Below are positions 33,842 through 41,178 of a stretch of 64,000 nucleotides of DNA, in pieces (position 1 is the first letter of the stretch; each line of letters begins with the position of its first letter). A program made the position numbers and the translations under genes. The DNA comes from Peribacillus deserti (GTDB taxonomy: Bacteria; Bacillota; Bacilli; Bacillales; DSM-1321): positions 62,001-126,000 of the forward strand of contig NZ_JAFBFI010000002.1 in assembly GCF_016909175.1 (NCBI RefSeq), read 5' to 3'. Below the pieces are notes generated by a model. The model had not been told where the DNA came from. It did not search any database and was given only the letters and a program-made list of their open reading frames with translations.

Positions 33842-33920
33842 TTGTTCCAGTAGCTCAGCAGGATAGAGCGACAGCCTCCTAAGCTGTAGGTCGTGAGTTC
33901 GAATCTCTCCTGGAACGTTA
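33842..33920 (+). repeat. attR: right 79-bp direct repeat containing the whole tRNA-Arg gene
   Basis: Identical to 20711-20789. The sequence after it is host-like, contains CpG, and carries what looks like the original tRNA terminator. Confidence 0.9.
33844..33917 (+). tRNA. tRNA-Arg (anticodon CCT), right copy
   Basis: Identical to the copy at 20713-20786, with anticodon CCT at 33878-33880. The full cloverleaf is intact. It keeps the host terminator downstream but has lost the host promoter; upstream is element DNA with at best a weak TTGATA...TGATAA promoter. Expression is uncertain. Confidence 0.93.
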
Positions 33921-33926
33921 TATTGG

Positions 33927-33985
33927 AAAAGCCATGTTAGAACAAAGGCCCTGAATAAGGGCAGATGTTCCAGCATGGCTTTTTA
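33927..33985 (+). terminator. host terminator of the tRNA-Arg locus
   Basis: Long interrupted stem: AAAAGCCATG pairs with CATGGCTTTTT, with inner GAACA / TGTTC and GCCCT / AGGGC pairs. It may also serve the minus-strand gene at 33994. Confidence 0.7.
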
Positions 33986-33993
33986 TTTCGTTT

Positions 33994-34260
33994 TCATAAA
34001 GGGTACTCCATCTTCTTCACTAACTGAGTTATTTCAATATTTTCGTTATAAACTACTTTAACGATTTCCGTATCAGTGGCATAGCCGGTTTGCTTTTTTA
34101 TTTTTTGAATCCATTCATATGCAGTTTGAGCGGCAGCATGATCTGGGTTTTGATGAAACTTCTTTGAATTGACAGGAAAAACTCCCTTTTGCAGAAAACG
34201 GGTTCCATGGGCATGCATAGTCACTTCAAGGCTAATTTGCAAGTTAATCTTCCTCAACAT
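33994..34260 (-). CDS. conserved hypothetical protein, about 88 residues
   Basis: The product reads MLRKINLQISLEVTMHAHGT at the start and ends with ITQLVKKMEYPL. It is a small alpha/beta protein without membrane segments. Its start is doubtful: the ATG at 34260 has only an A-rich upstream stretch, and longer forms to 34341 are Lys/Ile-rich and unlikely. It is the first host gene beyond the element. Function unknown. Confidence 0.55.
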   Translation of the reverse strand: MLRKINLQISLEVTMHAHGTRFLQKGVFPVNSKKFHQNPDHAAAQTAYEWIQKIKKQTGYATDTEIVKVVYNENIEITQLVKKMEYPL

Positions 34261-34453
34261 GTTTTTTTTTCTTATTTTATTTTTCTTAAAATTAATCTTC
34301 TTATCAAAAAGATATATATATCTGCAGGCTGGGTATACCAATAAGATAAATGATTTACGAGTTATTTTGGCATATTGACTGTGACTGCCGTGTGGTTATA
34401 GTAAAGCAGTAACAGGCGTACTTTTCATTCCATTATAAGGAGCTGCACTTCCT

Positions 34454-34756
34454 ATGGCACAACAAGTGATTTTAAATAATACTACATTAAACGTTTCAAA
34501 TTTTAAGGAAGAAACAATTAATCAAAATGGACAAGACCAGCATAAACTAAGCTTTGATTTTCAAGTAACACATGAGGAGTACCATGATATAACAACTCTT
34601 CTTTATGAACAGCATTTTGATATAAGAGTTCCAGAGAATAACCTGGATTTTAGAGGATCAATCTGCAATTATTGGACTTCTTTTACTAACTTATACAACA
34701 CCGGCGCAGTTGGCGATTTTCACCTTGAGCTAATTGAAACGGTAAAAGAGTCTTAA
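34454..34756 (+). CDS. ykvR: YkvR-like protein (DUF3219)
   Basis: The 100-residue product matches the DUF3219 layout: ILNNTTLNVSNFKEETIN, a central YHDITTLLYEQHFDIRVPE, and the motif CNYWTSFTNLYNTGAVGDFH. These are small beta-rich cytosolic proteins of Bacillus with no known activity. ATAAGGAGCTG precedes the ATG. The symbol is based on remembered similarity to B. subtilis YkvR and is tentative. Confidence 0.8.
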   Translation: MAQQVILNNTTLNVSNFKEETINQNGQDQHKLSFDFQVTHEEYHDITTLLYEQHFDIRVPENNLDFRGSICNYWTSFTNLYNTGAVGDFHLELIETVKES

Positions 34757-34840
34757 TCTTTTTTTATAGAACATTATTGTATTATTTATTAAAAACTCCA
34801 GAATTACACATATTATATGTGAATACTGGAGGTGATACAT

Positions 34841-34987
34841 ATGGAACAAAAACCGGAACATTACGATGGCTCTCCGCTTGAATTTTTTATGGACGATTTT
34901 TCACCCGCGCAGCAGCCATTTCAGATAACCTCTGAAATGAGAGCCAGCATAAGCGGTAACCCTTATACATTTGAAATAAACGAATAA
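34841..34987 (+). CDS. 48-residue hydrophilic acidic protein
   Basis: ACTGGAGGTGATACAT before the ATG is an excellent ribosome-binding site. The peptide (MEQKPEHYDGSPLEFFMDDF at the start) is acidic with several aromatics and no membrane segment. A strong terminator follows. Unknown small protein. Confidence 0.65.
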   Translation: MEQKPEHYDGSPLEFFMDDFSPAQQPFQITSEMRASISGNPYTFEINE

Positions 34988-35004
34988 GCGATTCGATAGC
35001 AAAG

Positions 35005-35046
35005 AGAAACTATGGCATTCACTTCGGTTTGCCATAGTTTCTTTTT
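35005..35046 (+). terminator. intrinsic terminator
   Basis: Ten-bp perfect stem AAACTATGGC / GCCATAGTTT followed by CTTTTTG. Confidence 0.85.
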
Positions 35047-35562
35047 GATTTGATTTAGGAAATAATCTATTGCTATGTTTATCCATAGATAACTAAAAGA
35101 GGAAAAGCACGATCGTAAACATACAAAAAAGTCCTCATTACCTAAATGCAATTTTATAATACCCAATGTATCAAATCATTTCTTCAATCTATATATCAAA
35201 GGTGTTAGGAAAATGGACGAAATGAGCCATAATGAAAGAATAAAGTAACTTATTAAGCGGACAGCCACAAGGAAATGCATTATGGTGGATTAGTCTTAAC
35301 CACCATATATTAGCCTCTCAGTTAATGAGCACAAAACATAAAATTGATTATCTATTTTACAAATCGAAGTTTGATGAAAAACATTAATCTAAATAAAATT
35401 AATATGGCAGTATACGCTTACCAGGACATGAAAATATATAAGAAACAGGGCTGAATACCATGGGTGCGGTCTCCTTAATTAAAGGAGTGAACAATTTAAT
35501 TCTCTGCTGGCCGGCGAATTTTGTTATATTCCAAGTGAATTTCTTGTAGCAGTATAAAAAAA
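35047..35562. other. gene-free spacer
   Basis: About 500 bp between the small-protein gene and queF. I find no frame with a ribosome-binding site and no recognisable RNA. Confidence 0.5.
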
Positions 35563-35606
35563 AGAAAACCTATTGTATAAAAGTCACAGTAGGTTCTCTT
35601 TTATTG
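35563..35606 (-). terminator. intrinsic terminator after queF
   Basis: On the minus strand AGAGAACCTA pairs with TAGGTTTTCT and is followed by a run of T. Confidence 0.7.
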
Positions 35607-35624
35607 ATTTAATCTCTTATTCCC

Positions 35625-36122
35625 TTACCGATTATCAACCTTCTCCGGATATAAGTCATGATTCATCAGGCGGTAATTAGCCATTTCCTCATATTTTGTT
35701 CCTGGTTTGCCATAGTTTGTATAAGGGTCAATGGAGATGCCGCCGCGTGGAGTGAATTTGCCCCATACTTCAATATATTTAGGATCCATGAGTTTGATTA
35801 AATCGTTCATTATAATGTTCATGCAGTCTTCATGGAAATCTCCATGGTTTCTGAAGCTGAACAAGTATAGTTTTAAGGACTTGCTTTCGACCATTTTCAC
35901 ATCCGGAATATAGCTGATGTAAATGGTGGCGAAGTCAGGCTGTCCTGTGATTGGGCATAGGCTTGTAAACTCGGGGCAATTGAATTTAACAAAATAGTCA
36001 CGGTATGGGTGTTTGTTATCGAATGATTCAAGAATTTCTGGTGAATATTCAAAAAGATATTTCGTGCCCTGATTGCCAAGCAATGTTACATCTTGTAATT
36101 CGTCTTTTTGTCGTCCTGCCAT
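35625..36122 (-). CDS. queF: NADPH-dependent 7-cyano-7-deazaguanine (preQ0) reductase
   Basis: The 165-residue product is a unimodular, Bacillus-type QueF. The nucleophilic Cys is in [15 protein letters not shown], and the family signature [20 protein letters not shown] carries the substrate-binding Glu. [12 protein letters not shown] near the C terminus is also typical. It reduces preQ0 to preQ1 for queuosine in tRNA. The minus-strand ribosome-binding site is AGGAGGCTATTTAC. A preQ1 riboswitch and terminator lie upstream. Confidence 0.97.
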   Translation of the reverse strand: MAGRQKDELQDVTLLGNQGTKYLFEYSPEILESFDNKHPYRDYFVKFNCPEFTSLCPITGQPDFATIYISYIPDVKMVESKSLKLYLFSFRNHGDFHEDCMNIIMNDLIKLMDPKYIEVWGKFTPRGGISIDPYTNYGKPGTKYEEMANYRLMNHDLYPEKVDNR

Positions 36123-36187
36123 GTAAATAGCCTCCTATGTTTTAAATCCCATATGTTATAAATATTAAAAGGAGAAGTATTTCATAG

Positions 36188-36224
36188 AAAAATAAAAACC
36201 ATATCTAATAAAAAGATACGGCTT
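36188..36224 (-). terminator. riboswitch-controlled terminator upstream of queF
   Basis: On the minus strand AAAAGCCGTATC pairs with GATATGGTTTTT and is followed by ATTTTT. It lies just downstream of the preQ1 aptamer, in the position of its expression platform. Confidence 0.7.
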
Positions 36225-36235
36225 TTTGCATATGC

Positions 36236-36273
36236 CATAGTTTTTTATAGAGGGTATCTGCTATGAACCTCTC
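36236..36273 (-). promoter_or_regulatory. preQ1-I riboswitch aptamer
   Basis: On the minus strand the sequence starts AGAGGTTCATAGCAGATACC, continues CTCTATAAAAAACTA, and matches the small preQ1-I class. P1 stem AGAGG / CCTCT is present, followed by the A-rich tail that forms the H-type pseudoknot. It controls queF, whose product makes preQ1, so high preQ1 should end transcription early. Confidence 0.88.
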
Positions 36274-36298
36274 CCTTAAATCGGGAGTATATTTGTTT

Positions 36299-36326
36299 TT
36301 TATACCTGAAAAATTATATATGACAA
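36299..36326 (-). promoter_or_regulatory. putative promoter of the queF transcript
   Basis: On the minus strand TTGTCA, a 16-bp spacer and TATAAA lie directly upstream of the preQ1 aptamer. Confidence 0.55.
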
Positions 36327-36447
36327 AGAAAAATATTTCAATACAAAAACTTATTCGAGCGTGTTAAATCATATTTATGAAGCGAATATATTGGATAAAT
36401 CCGGGGAAAATAAGCTTCATTCGCGGTCGAATAGAGGAGGCAGAGGG

Positions 36448-36708
36448 ATGTACCTGGAAGGACAAATTATATCTGGAGAATTTGATCAGGAAACTCAAGT
36501 TTTTTCGCTGAAAAAGGTCAAGAATTTTTATACTGAAACGAGTCTGAAAGAAAATCAGGTTGGTCATTTATACAATTATCTAAAACTGCATGAGGGTGAT
36601 ACGGATGGGCAGATTGTTACACTTTATGACCAAATGCTGGTAAGACTTTCGTCCGAAGAAGTGAAGGTGCTCATAGGTGAGCTTGAGAGAATTCAAAGTA
36701 TGTACTAA
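36448..36708 (+). CDS. conserved hypothetical protein, 86 residues
   Basis: The product (MYLEGQIISGEFDQETQVFS at the start, ending IGELERIQSMY) has a beta-rich first half and helices after it, with no membrane segment. GAGGAGGCAGAGGG sets the start at 36448; the frame is open to 36361 without a site there. A terminator follows at 36707. Function unknown. Confidence 0.65.
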   Translation: MYLEGQIISGEFDQETQVFSLKKVKNFYTETSLKENQVGHLYNYLKLHEGDTDGQIVTLYDQMLVRLSSEEVKVLIGELERIQSMY

Positions 36709-36736
36709 AAAGCTGCCTTGGCCTGAGGCAGCTTTC
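36707..36736. terminator. bidirectional intrinsic terminator
   Basis: Stem AAAGCTGCC / GGCAGCTTT between convergent genes. Confidence 0.8.
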
Positions 36737-36743
36737 CTTGCTT

Positions 36744-37637
36744 TTAAGCTGTTTTTCTTTCGCTGGTTCTCCCTTTTTTAACCCGTAGATCCGTTACTAA
36801 AATGATACTTGCCAAAATAATAAACATCCCAATAATAGTGTTGAAATGTATAATTTCGTCTAGGAAGATTACTCCCCAGGCTACTCCAAACAGAGGAACG
36901 AGAAAGGTCACGCTGGTCGTTTTAAGAGCTCCGGTCTTATTAATTAAATAGAAAAATAAGATATAAGCCATCGATGTACAAACAACTGCTAATGCTATTA
37001 CAGATAGGAAGGCCTCTGTTGATGGAAGTTTTTCTGGCAGAGTAAAAAGAGCAAATGGAATCAGGACAATCCCAGCTCCTAACTGCTGCCCAATGGCCAG
37101 ATCAAGGGGCTTAGCATCCTGAAAGTTTTTCATAATATAATTGCTTGCAATTCCGTAAAAAAGAGCTGCGCCTACACAGCATAAGGCAGACAGAACAAAA
37201 ATTATACCTGTCGAACTCTCTCCCCAGCCAGCTAAAACAGCTACGCCCGCTATTCCCATAATCATTCCTGCCACTTTTTTTAAAGAAAGGGGAGTCTTAA
37301 ACCAGAAAAATGCAACTAATGCTGTAAACATGGGCGTAGTAGCATTGATAATAGACGCTAAAGAAGCAGTTAAATGCAATTCAGCTGCTGTAATAAAAAC
37401 AAAAGGGAAAGCAGCATTAAGTGTTCCGACTATAAGATATTTTTTCCAATGAGCTCTAAAGCTGAATCGATACCGGATTACTGCGGCATATAGCAGAAGG
37501 GCCAGCGCAGCAATTAAGACCCTTAATTCAACTGTAACGAAGGGGCCAAATTCCGGAGATGCAATACGAATAAATAAAAAGGAAGCTCCCCACACGGCAG
37601 CAAGTGAAAATAAGGCCGCTAAATCTTTACTAGACAC
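36744..37637 (-). CDS. EamA/DMT-superfamily transporter
   Basis: The 297-residue product has ten predicted membrane helices in two EamA repeats. AAVWGASFLFIRIA in helix 1 and the mid-protein GIAGVAVLAG are typical. DMT permeases export metabolites or amino acids; the substrate is not predictable. The start is a GTG at 37637 behind AGGAG. It diverges from the adaA-like gene. Confidence 0.88.
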   Translation of the reverse strand: MSSKDLAALFSLAAVWGASFLFIRIASPEFGPFVTVELRVLIAALALLLYAAVIRYRFSFRAHWKKYLIVGTLNAAFPFVFITAAELHLTASLASIINATTPMFTALVAFFWFKTPLSLKKVAGMIMGIAGVAVLAGWGESSTGIIFVLSALCCVGAALFYGIASNYIMKNFQDAKPLDLAIGQQLGAGIVLIPFALFTLPEKLPSTEAFLSVIALAVVCTSMAYILFFYLINKTGALKTTSVTFLVPLFGVAWGVIFLDEIIHFNTIIGMFIILASIILVTDLRVKKGRTSERKTA

Positions 37638-37810
37638 ACAAACCAGCTCCTAAAGACAAAAAAGTAATGTTCAATTATATATTTCACTATTGATTGTAAT
37701 GGAATCGGCATTCTAATTCGTTTCAATTCTTGCTCTTTAATTTTTCTGCTGCACACACATCTGCAAGCCATGTTAAACTTAACATAAAAAGAGAAAACAA
37801 GTCGAACGGG

Positions 37811-38371
37811 GTGAATGAAATAGAAGAAAAAATTTGGAATACAATCGTTAATTGTGATTCGCAGTTTGATGGCGTTTTTTATTACGGAGTTATCACAACA
37901 GGCATTTATTGCCGTCCTTCCTGTAAATCTAAAACACCCAATAAAGGGAATGTTAAAATTTATAATACGACAGAACAAGCAAAAGAGGATGGACTCCGTC
38001 CGTGCAAAAGGTGCCGGCCTGATACAAATGTCAAAGACTCTCCCAGTGAAATCTCGGTGCTGCATGCAAAGGATTTATTGGAAAATCATTATATTGAAGA
38101 CTGGACTTTAGAGGAGTTATCTGAAAGGGTCTATTCCAGCCCGTTCTGGCTTCAGCGAAGGTTTAAAGAAATGGTAGGGATGTCACCATCCAGATATTTG
38201 ACCAAGCTAAGAATTGCTTCGGCAAAACAGCTTCTTTTATCAACTGACTTAACCATCATTACCATTGCTTTACAAACCGGATTTAAGAACTCTTCCCATT
38301 TTTCATCCGTTTTTACTAAACAGACTGGGATGCCGCCAAGTACCTTTAGATCAATCATGAGGCAGCAGTAA
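37811..38371 (+). CDS. adaA: AdaA-like methylphosphotriester-DNA methyltransferase / AraC-type activator
   Basis: The roughly 186-residue product has an Ada metal-binding domain with four Cys (GIYCRPSCKSKTP and RPCKRCRP) and an AraC-type double helix-turn-helix at the C terminus (TLEELSERVYSSPFWLQRRF, then IALQTGFKNSSHFSSVFTKQ). In B. subtilis AdaA accepts methyl groups from phosphotriesters on a Cys and then activates the adaptive response to alkylation. No adaB methyltransferase gene follows. The GTG at 37811 is the most plausible start; the frame is open to 37730. Confidence 0.88.
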   Translation: MNEIEEKIWNTIVNCDSQFDGVFYYGVITTGIYCRPSCKSKTPNKGNVKIYNTTEQAKEDGLRPCKRCRPDTNVKDSPSEISVLHAKDLLENHYIEDWTLEELSERVYSSPFWLQRRFKEMVGMSPSRYLTKLRIASAKQLLLSTDLTIITIALQTGFKNSSHFSSVFTKQTGMPPSTFRSIMRQQ

Positions 38372-38476
38372 CCTGATAAGACTGATCTATATCAATATCT
38401 TATTCTATTAAAATGGTGACACTAGGATGATTGATCTGCTTCAATTTGCCAAGTTCTTTCTAAATCTGCTGAGTAA

Positions 38477-38704
38477 AAAAAATCGAGACACACGAAGCAT
38501 ATAGTTCAATTAAGAAAAGAACCATGGTTTAAAAAGCTTCTTAAGGATTACAGATATGAGTATATCATTAACCACAATCGCGACGTGCACAGCTATCTTG
38601 AAAAAACAGCAAATATAAAGCTGCTGCTTCATAGTGAAGAAGAAAGAATGAAGTTTATCGATCTTGTGAAAAGAGAGCATAGAACGTATACGAATTTTGT
38701 ATAA
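38477..38704 (+). pseudogene. 5'-truncated gene fragment
   Basis: A protein-like frame of 75 codons is open from a stop at 38474-38476 to 38704, with no usable start codon or ribosome-binding site at its head. It reads QLRKEPWFKKLLKDYRYEYI, then INHNRDVHSYLEKTANIKLL, and ends KREHRTYTNFV. The coherent charged sequence suggests the tail of a real gene that lost its 5' end. No family recognised. Confidence 0.4.
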
Positions 38705-39512
38705 TGGCAGCTTCACCATTTTTTATACACAGGTCTTTTTTACACAGGTTTGTGTTAATCCTTAAATAAATGATGCAGCATCCGATCTTTATCGTCAAAA
38801 ACTGTTTCATGAGAATATAGTGGTTGGTAGCTTCCAAGTCAACTTCATATATTCCTTCTTGAGTTAATTCTAAAATTTTTGCATCTGGAAAGGCCATGAT
38901 TATTGGTGAGTGGGTTGCAATGATGAATTGTGAGTCATCATGGACCAGTTCGTTGATTCGGGCGAGCATGGAAAGCTGGCGTATCGGCGAAAGTGCGGCC
39001 TCTGGTTCATCAAGGATGTATAACCCTTTTCCATTGAAACGGTTTGTAAAGGCAGCAAAGAATGCTTCACCATGTGATTGCTCGTGGAGAGATTTACCTC
39101 CAAAAGAGTCAATTACTTTTCTTCCACCTTCATCTTCTCTATCCATTTCCTCTATGTTTGATGCCACATTATAAAACGTTTCCGCTCTAAGAAAAAAACC
39201 GTCCTTTGGTTTTTTTACACCTTTAATTAATTTCACATATTCTTCCAAGGTAGAATGAGAATTAAAGGTAGTGAAATTAAAATTAAACGAACCTCCTTCT
39301 GGATTAAAGCCGGCTGCAATAGCTATTGCTTCTAGAATTGTTGATTTCCCCATGCCGTTTTCTCCTACAAGATAGGTTACAGAAGGGTGAAAAGCTATTT
39401 CCCGCAGGTCTTTTATTGCAGGCAGGTTATAAGGATTGCTGTCAAAGGAAACCATATTTTCCCGTTTAAGCCTCATTTTTTTTATATAAGGTTCATTGAA
39501 AATGTTCTCCAT
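38655..39512 (-). CDS. AAA-family ATPase (SMC/RecF-like) with C-terminal frameshift
   Basis: The product has Walker A VGENGMGKST (about residue 50-59), signature-like SHGEAFF, Walker B GLYILDEPEAALSP and a His switch ATHSP. This fits the single-domain ABC/AAA_21 ATPases found in Bacillus; role unknown. Near 38806 the frame changes: after MKQF, adding one base to a T run would give DDKDRMLHHLFKD and a stop at 38755, the usual end of the family. As read, the protein instead gains an unrelated tail to 38655. Either a recent 1-base deletion or a sequencing error in the T run. Confidence 0.8.
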   Translation of the reverse strand: MENIFNEPYIKKMRLKRENMVSFDSNPYNLPAIKDLREIAFHPSVTYLVGENGMGKSTILEAIAIAAGFNPEGGSFNFNFTTFNSHSTLEEYVKLIKGVKKPKDGFFLRAETFYNVASNIEEMDREDEGGRKVIDSFGGKSLHEQSHGEAFFAAFTNRFNGKGLYILDEPEAALSPIRQLSMLARINELVHDDSQFIIATHSPIIMAFPDAKILELTQEGIYEVDLEATNHYILMKQFLTIKIGCCIIYLRINTNLCKKDLCIKNGEAAIIQNSYTFYALFSQDR

Positions 39513-39770
39513 ATATACACAACCTTTTTTACATTAAATATAACATGTAGAATTGACTGCTTATAAAAAGAGTTTATATTTTAGATTGAAATTTAATAAC
39601 CAGGCAGCTGAAACTAGAAAAGTTATAGCAGAAAGTTTAAAAAGATGGCTATAAGTCAGAAAATTTGTAATCCAACTGTAATGTCGTTTAAGGCCTTATT
39701 CTGTTATAATTTGTATAAGCTTTAAAAAGGCTTTTAAGTATCCCTAACATATGAAAGGGGGAGGGGTATT

Positions 39771-40031
39771 TTGGAAATTAGCCAAATAAAAAAATTATTA
39801 GAAGACCTTGCTTGTTCACCATATATGGAAAGCAGAGTGTCTCATACCCTAAGTCATAAGGATAAGCAAATGCTTGAAATTAGCTATCAGGGTGAAAATA
39901 GAACTTATCAAATCGTTAAAATTGAAAATCAAAGTGTCGAGCATTATGCGGATGTAAATTCAGCAGCGTTGGCCATTTCAACTATGATAAATCACCAATT
40001 AAAAACAGAATATATGAACCTTATACATTAA
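39771..40031 (+). CDS. conserved small hypothetical protein, 86 residues
   Basis: The TTG start at 39771 follows AAAGGGGGAGGGG. The product (MEISQIKKLLEDLACSPYME at the start) has helix-strand-strand-helix character and no membrane segment. A terminator follows. Function unknown. Confidence 0.65.
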   Translation: MEISQIKKLLEDLACSPYMESRVSHTLSHKDKQMLEISYQGENRTYQIVKIENQSVEHYADVNSAALAISTMINHQLKTEYMNLIH

Positions 40032-40069
40032 AAAAACCTGCTGATTCTACTTTTTAGCAGTTTTTTTTT
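40029..40069 (+). terminator. intrinsic terminator
   Basis: Stem CTGCT / AGCAG with A-rich 5' and nine-T 3' flanks, starting at the stop codon of the preceding gene. Confidence 0.65.
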
Positions 40070-40150
40070 ATAGTGAATTTATTTCTTGTTTGCTTTCCCT
40101 TTGTGGAAAAAGTACTGCAGTGTGCTAGGACTATTGCTTGCGTATCGAAG

Positions 40151-40330
40151 GTCTGTAAATAAGATCTCAGTGCTAAATCATTGGGTCTGCGCGAGTACCA
40201 GATCTCAGTACTAAATTAGTTTAAGTCTGCGGAAGAAATTAGATCTCAGCGCTAAATTAGGGATGGTCTGCGCGAAAAACCAAATCTCAGCGCTAAATTA
40301 GCTTGGATCTGCGTGAAAATCCAGATATAG
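40151..40330. repeat. degenerate tandem repeat, five units of about 34-41 bp
   Basis: Units start with GTCTGC at 40151 (imperfect), 40185, 40225, 40266 and 40307 (ATCTGC). Each continues with GCGCGAAAA-like sequence and AGATCTCAGCGCTAAATTAG. The 40070-40527 spacer holds no convincing gene. Confidence 0.8.
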
Positions 40331-40527
40331 CGTGGAACACCTGGAGTCTAATCACAAAACTAAATCAGCGCAAATACAGTATGCTATTGGCTTTGCATCA
40401 TTTCTTACATAAAAGGAAAGCCGTAAAATTAAATTGCTTAGAAGGGTTTATATTGTTAGTTAGCACTTTATTTTTATATGTAACGTACTGAATTTATAAT
40501 CATACTAGTTTAAGGCGGTGAATATTT

Positions 40528-41145
40528 GTGTCTAATAAATGGCTTGAGTGGGCGAAACAAATCCAGTCCCTGTCCCAGGCTGGACTCACATACTCAAGGG
40601 ACGTATACGATAAAGAAAGATTTCAGGCACTAAGGGAGATCAGTGCAGAAATGGTATCAGAACTCGCTGGCACTCCCATCGAAAATATTCGTGAACGATT
40701 CACAAATGAAACTGGATATCAAACTCCTAAAGTAGATGTGAGAGCGGTTATTTTTCATGAACAAAAGCTGCTTCTCGTCAAAGAAAAACATGATCATCTC
40801 TGGGCTTTGCCGGGGGGATGGGCCGACATAGGCTTAACCGCAAGTGAGACAGCTGTAAAGGAAACCAGGGAAGAAACCGGCTTTGTAGTTAGTCCAAGCC
40901 GGCTTTTGGCAGTGCTGGATAAGAAATGTCATCCCCATCCTCCTTCGCTATTTCATGTATATAAATTTTTTATTCTCTGCGAGCTTGAAGGTGGGGCAGC
41001 GGCACCAGGACTCGAAACTTCCGAAGTGCGTTTTTTTGCAGAAGACAATCTTCCGCCGCTGTCTATTGCAAGAAACACAGAAGGACAAATTCAATTAATG
41101 TTCGAATATTTAAGAAATCCTTTAAAAGAAACTCTATGTGATTAG
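40528..41145 (+). CDS. Nudix hydrolase with N-terminal NUDIX_N_2-type domain (YjhB-like)
   Basis: The 205-residue product has an N-terminal helical domain (about 1-65, LEWAKQIQSLSQAGLTYSRD) and a Nudix domain with box GGWADIGLTASETAVKETRE followed by ETGF. This architecture is that of the YjhB-like ADP-ribose pyrophosphatase group. The substrate (ADP-ribose, sugar nucleotides) is inferred from the family. The GTG start at 40528 follows AAGGCGGTGAA. Confidence 0.87.
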   Translation: MSNKWLEWAKQIQSLSQAGLTYSRDVYDKERFQALREISAEMVSELAGTPIENIRERFTNETGYQTPKVDVRAVIFHEQKLLLVKEKHDHLWALPGGWADIGLTASETAVKETREETGFVVSPSRLLAVLDKKCHPHPPSLFHVYKFFILCELEGGAAAPGLETSEVRFFAEDNLPPLSIARNTEGQIQLMFEYLRNPLKETLCD

Positions 41146-41178
41146 CTATTTGGAGGGAAAGAGATACAGATCAGGACT

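Larger units (their letters stand above)
20711..33920. mobile_element. CpG-free integrated element (13,131 bp) in tRNA-Arg(CCT), carrying Shedu
   Basis: The element lies between identical 79-bp repeats that include the tRNA gene. It has an integrase at the left end, arm-site-like repeats at both ends, a Rep-like gene, iterons, a second recombinase and cargo (Shedu, a dCTP-deaminase-fold protein, a HicB remnant). In the interior 20787-33843 I found one CpG, at 32824-32825; host DNA on either side contains CpG at ordinary density. No relaxase, conjugation, capsid or terminase gene is recognisable. An integrated plasmid or a phage-satellite-like element is the best description. Confidence 0.93.

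Noticed and set aside
20711-33920. CpG scarcity explained by low G+C alone
   Set aside because: GC and other GC-containing words such as GGCC, AGCT and GGAGG are frequent in the element, and equally AT-rich host spacers contain CpG.
20711-33920. The element as a complete prophage or ICE
   Set aside because: No recognisable capsid, tail, terminase, holin-lysin, relaxase or conjugation gene in 13 kb.
33746-33976. Minus-strand frame across the right tRNA gene
   Set aside because: It overlaps the tRNA completely and has no ribosome-binding site.
38510-38719. Minus-strand frame opposite the 38477-38704 fragment
   Set aside because: The plus-strand frame has the protein-like composition, and the minus frame has no start signal.
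40151-40330. CRISPR array
   Set aside because: Repeats are degenerate, spacers are short and similar to each other, and no cas gene lies near.
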